From NCBI RefSeq assembly GCF_032970905.1, contig NZ_JAWJZA010000006.1: a stretch of 64,000 nucleotides of DNA; one strand, written 5' to 3'. The position numbers and the translations under genes are program-made. Position 1 is the stretch's first letter. The number at the start of each line of letters is the position of its first letter. The notes below the pieces were generated by a model that was given only the letters and a program-made list of their open reading frames with translations, was not told the origin of the DNA and did no database searches. Below, in pieces: positions 44,338 through 53,321 of this stretch. Source of the DNA: Veillonella absiana (GTDB lineage Bacteria > Bacillota > Negativicutes > Veillonellales > Veillonellaceae).

Positions 44338-44431
44338 GTGTGATGTGATTACTAATAATATAATGGATTACTAATACATTATATTATTACTATGAAGTTG
44401 TAGGTATAGCGTATCTATGCCAGAGGTTATA

Positions 44432-45325
44432 TTAACGTACTGGATTTGTTAATGTACCGATATCAGAAATGGTAATGGACACTTCATCACCAGATTTTAA
44501 ATAGCGCGGAGGATTAAAACCTTTACCAACCCCAGATGGTGTGCCCGTAGCTATAATATCGCCTGGTTCTAATGTCATGCCACGGCTTAATGTAGCGATG
44601 AGTTCCGGAATAGGATGGATGAAATCATGAGTATCCCCTGATTGACGTAATTCACCATTCACAAATGTTTTTAAGGTAAATTGTTTTTCTTGTTTGTCCC
44701 CTAATAAAATGTAAGGGCCCATTGGACAGAATGTATCTAGACTTTTACCGAGGAACCATTGGATATGATTACGTTGTAAATCACGGGCGGATACATCATT
44801 TAGGATGGTATAACCGAATACATAATCCCATGCTTCGGATTCTGAAATATTAGCGCCACGTTTTCCGATGATGATGGCGAGTTCACCTTCATAATCCACC
44901 ATACTTGTTGCATGTGTATGCAATTGGATGTGTTCATTCGGTCCGATAACAGAGTTAGGTCGTTTTGTGAAGAAGATAGGTAATTCATTTTCCGCTTCTT
45001 TTTTGTCGCGAGTGAACTCTTTGATGTGTTCATCGTAGTTGAGGCCGATGCACATAACGTTACGTTGTACATTTGTGGGTTTAGTTAATACAACCTCGGA
45101 TAATTCATATGGTTCAGCGATAGGATCCTCTTTGTGTTTTTCCAAAGCAGAGGCTACTGCTAATACACCTTCATTACCTTGCTCAATTAATTCATCGATA
45201 GTTTCAGGTAAGAATGTGAAATACATTTCCTCTAAATCGGCAGCACAGAGTATAGTTTGGTTTTCGTCGTTAATAACGCCCCAAGATTGGAGTCCATCTT
45301 TAGTTGTAAAAGCAGCAATTCTCAT
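44432..45325 (-). CDS. Fumarylacetoacetate hydrolase (FAH) family protein
   Basis: 297 residues. A short N-terminal domain is followed by the FAH fold: CIGLNYDEHIKEF, FTKRPNSVIGPNEHI, the metal site DYEGELAIIIGKRG with Glu ligands and ILNDVSARDLQ with Asp, then GTPSGVGKGFNPP. Members hydrolyse or decarboxylate acylpyruvate-like and 2-oxo acids, including oxaloacetate. GGGAGG precedes the start. It is divergent from the 2-hydroxyacid dehydrogenase at 45589, and the two may act on related 2-oxo acids; the substrate is not known. Confidence 0.87.
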   Translation of the reverse strand: MRIAAFTTKDGLQSWGVINDENQTILCAADLEEMYFTFLPETIDELIEQGNEGVLAVASALEKHKEDPIAEPYELSEVVLTKPTNVQRNVMCIGLNYDEHIKEFTRDKKEAENELPIFFTKRPNSVIGPNEHIQLHTHATSMVDYEGELAIIIGKRGANISESEAWDYVFGYTILNDVSARDLQRNHIQWFLGKSLDTFCPMGPYILLGDKQEKQFTLKTFVNGELRQSGDTHDFIHPIPELIATLSRGMTLEPGDIIATGTPSGVGKGFNPPRYLKSGDEVSITISDIGTLTNPVR

Positions 45326-45588
45326 AAGTACCTCCCCATGATAGGTAAATGTATATTAAATATTTGCGTTCCTCGCCATTAAAGTTACTCATAATTATAT
45401 TGAGTGTTGCTACTATTATATCATGATATGAGTAGAAAAATTATCTGTTTTCTTATATAATAAAATTTGACACAAAAACATAGAAATATCTTTGTTAATT
45501 ATAGATTTTGGCTAAACTGATGTATGTATCAGGAGGCCAAGAGATTTTCAAACTGTGAAGGCTCGGACAGCCGAGAAAAGGAGGAGCT

Positions 45589-46572
45589 ATGGGTAAGAAA
45601 CCTGTTGTGGTTGTCAATGGCAAAGCGCGTGAAGATGCATTAGCCTACTTGGCAGAACACGTAGAAATTCGTCAGTGGACGGAAGCAACAAAAATGCCTC
45701 GTGAAACACTAAAAGAATGGTTACGTGAAGCCGATGGCTTGTGGAGCGTACGCCCTTTAGATATCGATGGTGATTTAGTAAAGGATGCCCCTAATCTTAA
45801 AGTAGTGGCTCAACCATCCGTAGGCTATGATAATGTAAAAGTAGATGAATTAACAGCCGCAGGTATTCCGTTTGGCAATACACCAGGTGTACTCAATGAA
45901 ACCGTGGCTGAGCTAGCTTTTACATTGATTGCTTCGGCGAGCCGTCGCATTTATGAGAACATGAATTTTGTTACAGATGGTCAATGGCCTAAACAACCGA
46001 CTGGTTGTGTGGTAGGTAAGGATTTGAGCCGTCGTACATTGGGCATTATTGGCATGGGTGGCATTGGCGTTTCTATTTCTCGTCGTGCTCGTGCATTCGG
46101 TATGACTGTGTTATATAACAACCGTCATCCGCGCAATGATGATAATTTATACATGACTACCTATAAAAGTCTTGATGAGTTATTGGCCTTGAGTGACGTT
46201 GTATGCGTTATGGCACCTCTCACAGATGAAACATATCATATGTGTGATGCCGAATTTTTCAAGGAAATGAAAAGTGATGCATTATTCGTCAATGTAGGTC
46301 GTGGCAAAATTGTGGATACCGATGCACTTGTAGATGCACTGAATAATGGTGAAATTGATTATGCTGCATTAGATGTAACAGATCCAGAGCCATTCCCAGC
46401 AGATCATCCATTGCTAAAAACTGGCAAAGCCCTCATTGTGCCACATATTGGATCCTATACGGACCGCACACGCTATGAAATGTGCATTTTAACGGCGGAC
46501 AATATCATTGCTGGCGTTAATCAGAAACCATTGCCAGCGTGCGTAAACGAAGAAGTTAACTATAAAGAATAG
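45589..46572 (+). CDS. D-isomer-specific 2-hydroxyacid dehydrogenase
   Basis: 327 residues. It reduces a 2-oxo acid (glyoxylate, hydroxypyruvate or similar) with NAD(P)H. Visible are the nucleotide loop GMGGIGVSISRRA, the substrate Arg in NVGRGKIVDTDAL, the Glu in VTDPEPFP and the catalytic His in PHIGS. It looks like a glyoxylate/hydroxypyruvate reductase or D-glycerate dehydrogenase. An AAGGAGG site and a small CTCGG/CCGAG hairpin (45562-45575) precede the start. Confidence 0.88.
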   Translation: MGKKPVVVVNGKAREDALAYLAEHVEIRQWTEATKMPRETLKEWLREADGLWSVRPLDIDGDLVKDAPNLKVVAQPSVGYDNVKVDELTAAGIPFGNTPGVLNETVAELAFTLIASASRRIYENMNFVTDGQWPKQPTGCVVGKDLSRRTLGIIGMGGIGVSISRRARAFGMTVLYNNRHPRNDDNLYMTTYKSLDELLALSDVVCVMAPLTDETYHMCDAEFFKEMKSDALFVNVGRGKIVDTDALVDALNNGEIDYAALDVTDPEPFPADHPLLKTGKALIVPHIGSYTDRTRYEMCILTADNIIAGVNQKPLPACVNEEVNYKE

Positions 46573-46682
46573 TCTTTTAATTACTAAAATAAGGTTCATA
46601 TAGTAGTTATATGCTATTGTAGATGATATTACTATGCCCATCATTATGATGCGGCTGATAGTATAATAATTAGGAGAAATGA

Positions 46683-48374
46683 ATGTCTGAAGTAAATGAA
46701 AATCTAGCCACAGAAACTGCGGAAGAAGTAGTTGCTGTTAACTTTATCGAAGCAGAAATTAATAAAGATAACGAAGAAGGTGTATACGGTGGACGTGTAC
46801 ACACTCGTTTTCCACCAGAACCTAATGGATATTTGCACATTGGTCATGCGAAATCTATTTGCCTAAACTTTGGATTGGGTCAAGCCTATAAGGGCTTAAC
46901 AAATCTTCGTTTTGATGATACAAACCCTGAAAAAGAAGACGTGGAATATGTAAATTCCATTAAAGAAGATGTAGAATGGTTAGGATTCCAATGGAATGGT
47001 ACAGAGCTATATGCATCCGACTACTTTGATCAAATGTATGACTATGCGAAAGTGTTGATCCAAAAAGGCAAGGCTTACGTAGATGACCAAACGGCAGAAC
47101 AAATTCGTCAAACTCGTGGTGATTTTTCCACACCTGGTACGAATAGTCCTTTCCGTGATCGTTCTGTAGAAGAAAACTTGAAACTCTTTGAAGAAATGAA
47201 AAACGGTGTATACGCGGATGGTGAAAAGGTGTTGCGTGCAAAAATTGACATGGCAGACCCTAATATTGTGATGCGTGACCCTGTGTTATATCGTATTGTA
47301 AACGCTGATCATCATAGAACTGGTAGTGCATGGAAAATTTATCCAATGTACGATTTTGCGCACCCTATCGAAGATGCTATTGAACGTATTACACATTCTG
47401 TATGTACATTGGAATTCGAAGTGCATCGCCCATTGTATAACTGGGTGCTTGAGGATTGGGCAGATTCTGAAAAACCTCGCCAAATCGAGTTTGCTCGTTT
47501 GAATGTGACCAATATGGTTATGAGTAAACGTAAACTACGTGCCCTAGTTGAAGCGAATCTCGTAGCAGGTTGGGATGATCCTCGTATGCCAACGATTTCC
47601 GGTTTGCGCCGTCGTGGTTATACGCCAGCAGCGATCCGCGATTTCTGTGAACGCATCGGTGTAGCTAAGGCTGATAGCACTGTTGATGTGGCACTTCTTG
47701 AATTCTGTATCCGTGAGGATTTGAAGCTCAAGGCTCCTCGTCCAATGGTTGTTATCGACCCTGTGAAAGTTATTATTGATAACTATCCAGAAGGCCAAAT
47801 CGAAATGGTAACAGTGGAAAACAACCCAGAAAACGAAGAAATGGGTAGCCGTGAAGTTGCATTCGGTCGTGAAATCTACATTGAACGTAATGACTTTATG
47901 GAAGAGCCAATTAAAAAATTCTTCCGTTTGGCACCAGGTAAAGAAGTACGATTAAAAGGTGCTTACTTTGTAACATGCCAATGCATCGTAAAAGATGATG
48001 CTGGTAACATCACTGAAATTCATTGTACCTATGATCCAGAAACGAAGAGTGGCAGTGGTTGCACTCGTAAGGTAAAAGGGACATTGCATTGGGTTGAGGC
48101 CTCTACAGCAGTAGATGTAGAAGCTCGTTTGTATGATTATCTACTAAAAGAATATAGTGATGGCAAAGATTTCCTTGGTGATTTTAACCCAGAATCTCTT
48201 CAAGTGATGCATAGTAAAGGTGAGGCTTGCCTTGGTACAACTAAACCAGGTGATCATTTCCAATTCTTGCGTCAAGGTTACTATGTGACTGATAAAGACA
48301 GTACACCAGATCATATTGTGGTGAATCGTATTGTTGGTCTTCGCGATAGCTGGGCTAAACAACAAAAGAAATAA
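46683..48374 (+). CDS. glnS: Glutaminyl-tRNA synthetase
   Basis: 563 residues, class I. The HIGH motif is in RFPPEPNGYLHIGHAKSIC and the KMSKS loop reads VMSKRKL (about 279-285). The C-terminal anticodon-binding beta barrels follow, with LHWVEASTAVDVEARLYD. An N-terminal 20-residue acidic extension precedes the conserved start. Having GlnRS, the organism may not depend on the GatCAB route for Gln-tRNA. A terminator follows. Confidence 0.95.
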   Translation: MSEVNENLATETAEEVVAVNFIEAEINKDNEEGVYGGRVHTRFPPEPNGYLHIGHAKSICLNFGLGQAYKGLTNLRFDDTNPEKEDVEYVNSIKEDVEWLGFQWNGTELYASDYFDQMYDYAKVLIQKGKAYVDDQTAEQIRQTRGDFSTPGTNSPFRDRSVEENLKLFEEMKNGVYADGEKVLRAKIDMADPNIVMRDPVLYRIVNADHHRTGSAWKIYPMYDFAHPIEDAIERITHSVCTLEFEVHRPLYNWVLEDWADSEKPRQIEFARLNVTNMVMSKRKLRALVEANLVAGWDDPRMPTISGLRRRGYTPAAIRDFCERIGVAKADSTVDVALLEFCIREDLKLKAPRPMVVIDPVKVIIDNYPEGQIEMVTVENNPENEEMGSREVAFGREIYIERNDFMEEPIKKFFRLAPGKEVRLKGAYFVTCQCIVKDDAGNITEIHCTYDPETKSGSGCTRKVKGTLHWVEASTAVDVEARLYDYLLKEYSDGKDFLGDFNPESLQVMHSKGEACLGTTKPGDHFQFLRQGYYVTDKDSTPDHIVVNRIVGLRDSWAKQQKK

Positions 48375-48382
48375 TACATATT

Positions 48383-48425
48383 CGCTACAAGTTTAGAATC
48401 ATCTAGACTTGTAGCGTACTTTTTT
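48383..48425 (+). terminator. Terminator of glnS
   Basis: CGCTACAAGTTTAGA (48383-48397) / TCTAGACTTGTAGCG (48402-48416) stem with a short mismatch, then TTTTTT at 48420-48425. Confidence 0.88.
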
Positions 48426-48433
48426 AGATATAC

Positions 48434-48515
48434 TTGATATATTGTGCCATGGTCACTATTGGTGTTGTAGGTACTATAGGTGAGCCTGCAAGTGAATTGT
48501 GGCACAATATATCAA
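48434..48515 (+). repeat. Perfect 16-bp inverted repeat before a secreted-protein gene
   Basis: TTGATATATTGTGCCA (48434-48449) and TGGCACAATATATCAA (48500-48515) are exact complements separated by 50 bases. The second arm ends 5 bases before the ribosome site (GTGGAG) of the gene at 48532. It could be an operator pair, a structured leader or a tiny transposon-like remnant. Confidence 0.7.
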
Positions 48516-48531
48516 ATTAGTGGAGATTTAC

Positions 48532-49158
48532 ATGAAACGATTGATAAAAATATCCTTGATGGCCACTTGTTTTGCTGCTATCAGTTCGGTAGGTTTTGCT
48601 GCTAACTTAGCGGGCCTTGCACAAACATCAGTAACATATAATAAAATGCCTACAGGGGCAACTATGTATGACAACAATCCAAAGGCGCTATTTGCTAATG
48701 ATGCAGTTACATCAGTGAAGGAGTATATCAGAAGTCTTGGTGCCTTAGATGCGAATACATATACACTAAATATTAAAAACGAAAACGAAATGAATTATGC
48801 TGTAGTGGCTGAGGTCGTGTTGGGCGAACAAACATTAAATCGAATGGGTATAAATCTGAATACTCGTGACAAAAAGGATATGCTGGCTCAATTAGCCAAT
48901 ACTATTAATACAGCAGATATTAATACTGTACAACGTTATAAGGTAGTATCTCCATTGACTAAAAATGGCGATACCTATGCTGGTACATTCCAAATCAATA
49001 CAACTCACAATAGCAATTATTACTCTGAGCAATTACATGTGACATTGTTTGATGATCGCTATGCGGGTCTATCTGTGCGTATCATTGCTATTGATACCAA
49101 TAGCGATGCTAAAATTTGGCCACGTATTAGCGAGTTAATGAAATTGAAAACCAAATAG
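48532..49158 (+). CDS. Hypothetical exported protein, 208 residues
   Basis: A signal peptide (KRLIKISLMATCFAAISSVG, cleavage after FAA) is followed by about 185 residues with no membrane helix. A repeated alternation of polar and hydrophobic residues (YTLNIKNENEMNYAVVAEVV, YYSEQLHVTLFDDRYAGLSV) suggests a beta-rich fold. I do not recognise the family. The start at 48532 with GTGGAG is preferred to an in-frame ATG at 48499 that lies within the inverted repeat. A terminator follows the gene. Confidence 0.7.
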   Translation: MKRLIKISLMATCFAAISSVGFAANLAGLAQTSVTYNKMPTGATMYDNNPKALFANDAVTSVKEYIRSLGALDANTYTLNIKNENEMNYAVVAEVVLGEQTLNRMGINLNTRDKKDMLAQLANTINTADINTVQRYKVVSPLTKNGDTYAGTFQINTTHNSNYYSEQLHVTLFDDRYAGLSVRIIAIDTNSDAKIWPRISELMKLKTK

Positions 49159-49175
49159 ATTGATAAAATTCGATA

Positions 49176-49210
49176 AGCACTATGGTCTGAATGGGCTGTA
49201 GTGCTTTTTC
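49176..49210 (+). terminator. Terminator of the exported hypothetical gene
   Basis: AGCACTA (49176-49182) / TAGTGCT (49199-49205) with a G-C rich inner part, then TTTTC. Confidence 0.7.
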
Positions 49211-49328
49211 TACTTATAAGCAATTGTATCGCTATAATAGCATGTACAATGCGTAGGGGAGTGTGATTGCTTCACAGAAATTTATGGTATAAATATGTGA
49301 ATGTTTTGAAAAAAACTATCAAATATTC

Positions 49329-49397
49329 TTGACAATATTTCTCAATAGTCGTAAACTGTGTTTATAGGAATATTTCTCAATTTACTGAGTATTCTTA
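49329..49397 (+). promoter_or_regulatory. Promoter with repeated operator-like motif before the DUF3793-flavodoxin pair
   Basis: TTGACA at 49329-49334, 17 bases, TAAACT at 49352-49357. The spacer contains AATATTTCTCAAT (49334-49346), repeated exactly at 49369-49381. A related AAATATTCTT lies at 49321 and GAGTATTCTTA at 49387, giving a symmetric cluster around the start site. A redox or iron regulator is plausible for a flavodoxin promoter; no consensus Fur box is seen. Confidence 0.55.
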
Positions 49398-49431
49398 CTT
49401 AACTTTCCCTTTATAAGCGACAGGTAGAACT

Positions 49432-49768
49432 ATGATGAATTCAATTGACCATATCATTGGATTTCATTGTGCACCGGCAATTCGAGGCATTAAGTTGTCG
49501 AATTTGGTATCCATTCCACGGGACATGAATGATCAAATCCAAGTAGTATTGACTGAGTATAATAAACAATACAATACATTAGGTTTGTTCTTTTTTGAAC
49601 TATGCCGTTGTAAAGAACGGAGATTGCTTCTAGTATTTAGAAAGCGTCAATACCGATGCGGTAGGTGCACAGCGCGCGTTCCTGTCTTATAAATTATGTC
49701 GGGAATATTGTCAAACACAGTTAAAACTGGGAAAAACGTTTAGTTCATTGGTCGCAAGAACGGCCTAG
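49432..49768 (+). pseudogene. DUF3793-family gene with internal deletion and frameshift
   Basis: The first 60 residues match the DUF3793 start: FHCAPAIRGIKLSNLVS, then YNTLGLFFFELCRCKERRLL, and LVFRK. The frame then breaks near 49640-49660 and stops at 49692. A shifted frame carries the family's C-terminal end, AVGAQRAFLSYKLCREYCQT and LKLGKTFSSLVA, to a stop at 49766-49768. About 80 residues are missing compared with the usual 190. The end overlaps the ribosome site of the flavodoxin gene, the normal partner of DUF3793 in Firmicutes. Function of the family is unknown. Confidence 0.78.
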
Positions 49769-49778
49769 GAGGTACAAG

Positions 49779-50195
49779 ATGATTGGTGTAGTATATTGGT
49801 CCGGTACAGGCAATACAGAAGCAATGGCTCAAGCAGTAGCTGAAGGCATCAAAGCAGCAGGTCAAGAAGTAGAAGTGAAATCCGTCTCTGAAATTTCCGT
49901 TGATGAAGCAGCAGCGTACGACAAAATCGCTCTTGGTTGTGCAGACATGGGTGCTGAACAATTAGAAGAAATGGAATTTGAACCATTCTATGTTGAATTA
50001 GAACCTAAATTGAGTGGTAAACAAACGGTAATCTTCGGCTCTTGGGGTTGGGGTGGTACTTGGTTAGATGACTGGGCTCCTCGTATCGAAGGTGCTGGCG
50101 GTATTGTTGTGGATAAATTACCTATCATGGGTACTCCTGATGATGACGGTCTTGCACAATGTAAAGAATTAGGCGAAAAACTAGCAAACGCTTAA
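49779..50195 (+). CDS. Flavodoxin
   Basis: 138 residues, a short-chain flavodoxin. The FMN phosphate loop is WSGTGNTEAMAQAVAEG near the start, and the FMN-ring loops include GCADMGAEQLEEME and FGSWGWGGTWLDDW. It carries low-potential electrons in place of ferredoxin. TAGGAGG precedes the ATG, and the decayed DUF3793 gene ends within this site. A terminator follows at 50288. Confidence 0.93.
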   Translation: MIGVVYWSGTGNTEAMAQAVAEGIKAAGQEVEVKSVSEISVDEAAAYDKIALGCADMGAEQLEEMEFEPFYVELEPKLSGKQTVIFGSWGWGGTWLDDWAPRIEGAGGIVVDKLPIMGTPDDDGLAQCKELGEKLANA

Positions 50196-50287
50196 TTCTG
50201 ATAGATTGCTGAATAACTATATGCTGATCTTAGCTATTTTCTTGGTGAAAGCATAGTTGCATAAGTTATAACAAAATTTTTCTCCTG

Positions 50288-50325
50288 AAAAGGATGTCAC
50301 TGATTTCTTGAGTGACATCCTTTTT
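50288..50325 (+). terminator. Terminator of flavodoxin
   Basis: AAAAGGATGTCACT (50288-50301) / AGTGACATCCTTTT (50311-50324) with a T-run. Confidence 0.9.
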
Positions 50326-50656
50326 GCGTTATTAGGCCGTAAATTTGTTGGTATAATCCTAGCGCATGACATATGGTGAATGGTGATAGCGTATACCATA
50401 GAATGGTTGCTGCAATATGGTGATTAATACATGCGTTCCTATATAGGGAATGCTATGATTTTGTTATAGGGAATATGTATATCAAATTATTTGCTATAGT
50501 TTTTCCCTAATGGTATGATGAGTAAGTAAAAAATATCGACTGATATCGATATAAGTGATTTTGGTCACATAATAGGTCTGACAAACTAGCTTTCATAGGA
50601 TGGGTAGGAATAGACGACTTGAGAGTATAGAGTGATATTATTGAAGGAGATTGAAC
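50326..50656 (+). promoter_or_regulatory. Promoter region of the MetE-like gene
   Basis: 330 bases without a gene. A promoter TTGCTA (50491-50496), 17 bases, TATGAT (50514-50519) is visible. Upstream the 10-mer TATAGGGAAT occurs at 50442 and 50465. Downstream lie an inverted repeat ATATCGA/TCGATAT (50533-50552) and GTGA/TCAC (50555-50568). No SAM riboswitch or T-box core is present. Confidence 0.45.
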
Positions 50657-51769
50657 ATGAGTAAATATACTGGAATTCCATTTAGACATGATGTAGTAGG
50701 TAGTTTCTTGCGTCCTCAAGCAATTCATGATGCACGTCGTGCTTTTGAAGCCGGTACATTAACGGCAGAGGAATTGCGCGCTATCGAGGATCGCGAAATT
50801 AAAGCGTTGGTAGAAAAAGAAAAAGCCAATGGTTTGCAAGCGGTAACAGATGGCGAGTTCCGTCGTACTTACTGGCATTTAGATTTCCTTGAATTGTTAC
50901 AAGGCGTAGAACATGTGAAAGCAGAAGCGTGGTCCGTAGCTTTCAAAGGGCACCAACCAAAAGCTGCCACAATTGAAATCACTGATAAAATCGGTTTTGG
51001 TGACCATCCATTTGTGAAGGATTTTGAATACTTGAAAAGCGTTGCTGGCGATACTGTAGCAAAAATGACAATCCCATCTCCTTCCATGTTGCATTTGATT
51101 TGCTGTGTTCGCGCTGAAAACTATACACCCATCGAACGTTATGCGAACGAAGATGATTTGTACCGCGATATCGCATTGGCCTATCAAGAGGCTATTAAAG
51201 CATTCTATGCAGCTGGGTGCCGTTACTTGCAATTAGATGACACATCTTGGGGCGAATTCTGCGATTTGGAAAAACGCAAAGATTACGCAGCACGTGGTCT
51301 TGATTTAAATGTAATCGCTCAAAAATATGTGGATATGATTAACCTTGCGCTAGAAGCGAAACCAGAAGATATGACGATTACAATGCATATCTGTCGCGGT
51401 AATTTCCGTTCCACATGGTTCTCCTCCGGTGGTTATGAAACTGTAGCAGAAGTTTTGTTCGGTGGTTGTAATATCGATGGATTCTTCTTGGAATATGACT
51501 CTGATCGCGCGGGTGGGTTCAAACCATTGGCACACATCAAAGATCAACAAGTTGTACTTGGTCTAGTAAGTTCCAAATTGCCTGAACTTGAAAAATTTGA
51601 AGATATAGAGGCTCGTGTGAATGAGGCAGCGTTGTATGTACCAAAAGAACAACTTCACTTGAGTCCACAATGTGGATTTGCCTCCACAGAAGAAGGTAAT
51701 CTTCTCACAGAAGAAGAACAATGGGCTAAGATTCGTATGATTAAAGAATACGCTGAAAAAATCTGGTAA
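50657..51769 (+). CDS. MetE C-terminal-domain-like methyltransferase (YxjG/YxjH type)
   Basis: 370 residues, the catalytic barrel of cobalamin-independent methionine synthase without the N-terminal half. The zinc ligands appear in order: HICRGN (His and Cys), the Glu of FLEYDSDRAG and the Cys of LSPQCGF. It starts SKYTGIPFRHDVVGSFLRP, the typical opening of the YxjG/H group, which probably transfers a methyl group to homocysteine from a donor other than the polyglutamyl folate. AAGGAG precedes the ATG at 50657. It is monocistronic and convergent with the aminotransferase. Confidence 0.87.
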   Translation: MSKYTGIPFRHDVVGSFLRPQAIHDARRAFEAGTLTAEELRAIEDREIKALVEKEKANGLQAVTDGEFRRTYWHLDFLELLQGVEHVKAEAWSVAFKGHQPKAATIEITDKIGFGDHPFVKDFEYLKSVAGDTVAKMTIPSPSMLHLICCVRAENYTPIERYANEDDLYRDIALAYQEAIKAFYAAGCRYLQLDDTSWGEFCDLEKRKDYAARGLDLNVIAQKYVDMINLALEAKPEDMTITMHICRGNFRSTWFSSGGYETVAEVLFGGCNIDGFFLEYDSDRAGGFKPLAHIKDQQVVLGLVSSKLPELEKFEDIEARVNEAALYVPKEQLHLSPQCGFASTEEGNLLTEEEQWAKIRMIKEYAEKIW

Positions 51770-51801
51770 TACAAAGCTAGATTATTAAAGACTAAAACAA
51801 C

Positions 51802-51850
51802 AAAAAAGCTAGAACCAAATACACAAAACTGTGTTGGTTCTAGCTTTTTT
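51802..51850 (+). terminator. Bidirectional terminator between the MetE-like and aminotransferase genes
   Basis: AAAAAAGCTAGAACC (51802-51816) / GGTTCTAGCTTTTTT (51836-51850), a perfect 15-bp stem with U-runs on both strands and an inner ACACA/TGTGT stem. Confidence 0.92.
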
Positions 51851-51875
51851 ATTTAGGTGAATTTTTGTGTGGCAA

Positions 51876-53042
51876 TTAGTTTTTGAGTTCTTCTACAAAT
51901 TCCTTCATGAGGCGGAGGGCTGTTTGTATTGTTTCTCTAGATGAGGCATAAGATATACGAATTTTATTTTTGCCACAGTCGCCAAAGGCAGATCCTGGTA
52001 CAACAGCTACTTTTTTACTTTGTAGTAACTGAATAGCAAATTCTTCGTCGGAGAGTCCTGTGCTAGAGATATCTGGATATACATAGAAGGCGCCTTGTGG
52101 CACTGCTGCGGTGAATCCCATTTCTTGTAAGCCAGTGACGATTAAATCACGGCGACCGTGGTATTCTTCACGCATGGCTTTGATACTATCATCACAGTCG
52201 CGAATGGCTACGATGGCAGCTCGTTGCACTGGTGTAGCAGGCGCTACAATACTATATTGATGGATTTTGATACACATATCGATGATGAGTTTGGGTGCAC
52301 ATAGATAACCGATGCGCAATCCAGTCATGGCATAGGCTTTAGAGAAACCATTTAATGTAATTGTTCGTTTTTTCATATTCGGCAAGGCAGCAATGCTATG
52401 ATGATCCGCATCATAGGTGAGTACAGAATAAATTTCGTCACTGATGACCATGATGTCATGTTTGATAGCGAAGTCTGCAATAGCCTGTAGTTGTTCTTTT
52501 GATAGAATAGCGCCCGTTGGGTTGGAAGGGAAGCCCATGAGTAGTGCCTTTGTGTTAGGCGTTACATATTTTTCGAGATCCTCTACGGTGAGGGCAAAAC
52601 CTTCTTTCAAATAGGTTGGCACCATAACAGGTACACCATTATTTAATAGCACCTCACCTTTGTAGGCTACGTAGGATGGATCGGGAATGAGCACCTCGTC
52701 GCCATCGTTAAGAAGAACGCGGAGGGCTAAATCGATACCTTCGCTGGCACCAATGGTCAACATGATTTCACTGATATCATAGTTCACATAATAATGCTTG
52801 TTATACCATTCGCTGATAGCAGTTCGTAATTCAGGTAAACCGTGATTGCTTGTGTAATGGGTGTCTTGATTATCAAGGGCATGCTTCATTTCGTCTAGCA
52901 CAGCTTGTGGAGGCGTGTAGTCTGGCTCGCCAATGGCTAGGGATACTACATTTTCTGTAGCCATTGCAAGCTCCCAAAATTTACGAATGCCAGAGGCTGG
53001 TAAATTGAGTGCTCGGTGGGAAAGATATTGTTGATAGTCCAT
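51876..53042 (-). CDS. Class I PLP-dependent aminotransferase
   Basis: 388 residues, aspartate-aminotransferase fold of the PatA/AspC-like branch. Visible are the substrate Gly region LAIGEPDYTPP, GASEGIDLALR, the Asn in MGFPSNPTGA, the PLP Asp in VISDEIYS and the Schiff-base Lys in LNGFSKAYAMTGLR, and a C-terminal Arg in KIRISYA. The amino acid is not fixed. AAGGAAC precedes the start. It is divergent from the RuBisCO-like gene; a shared promoter region with repeats lies between. Confidence 0.88.
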   Translation of the reverse strand: MDYQQYLSHRALNLPASGIRKFWELAMATENVVSLAIGEPDYTPPQAVLDEMKHALDNQDTHYTSNHGLPELRTAISEWYNKHYYVNYDISEIMLTIGASEGIDLALRVLLNDGDEVLIPDPSYVAYKGEVLLNNGVPVMVPTYLKEGFALTVEDLEKYVTPNTKALLMGFPSNPTGAILSKEQLQAIADFAIKHDIMVISDEIYSVLTYDADHHSIAALPNMKKRTITLNGFSKAYAMTGLRIGYLCAPKLIIDMCIKIHQYSIVAPATPVQRAAIVAIRDCDDSIKAMREEYHGRRDLIVTGLQEMGFTAAVPQGAFYVYPDISSTGLSDEEFAIQLLQSKKVAVVPGSAFGDCGKNKIRISYASSRETIQTALRLMKEFVEELKN

Positions 53043-53134
53043 GAGTTGTTCCTTTCAAGAAAAGTTCAATATTTAGTAGCTGATTGATGATTAACTCTAT
53101 ATTTCATACTAGAATATGTATTATAATTTTATAA

Positions 53135-53171
53135 TAAGTGTACCATAAGTGTACCATAAAAAAGTGTACCA
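53135..53171 (+). repeat. Three AAGTGTACCA repeats between divergent genes
   Basis: TAAGTGTACCA occurs in tandem at 53135-53145 and 53146-53156, and AAGTGTACCA again at 53162-53171. The 279-base region separates the aminotransferase from the RuBisCO-like gene. It could be an operator or simple slippage. Confidence 0.6.
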
Positions 53172-53321
53172 TAAAATGCACTGAAGTAGTATGATTATAT
53201 AAGACTATTAGAAATAGCTTTGATGATGAATCATCAATTGAGGTAGTTATACAATAACTACCTTGATTAAGTATAGAGTGGAACTAATAGGTATATAACT
53301 ATTAGTCGTAGGAGTAAATAG

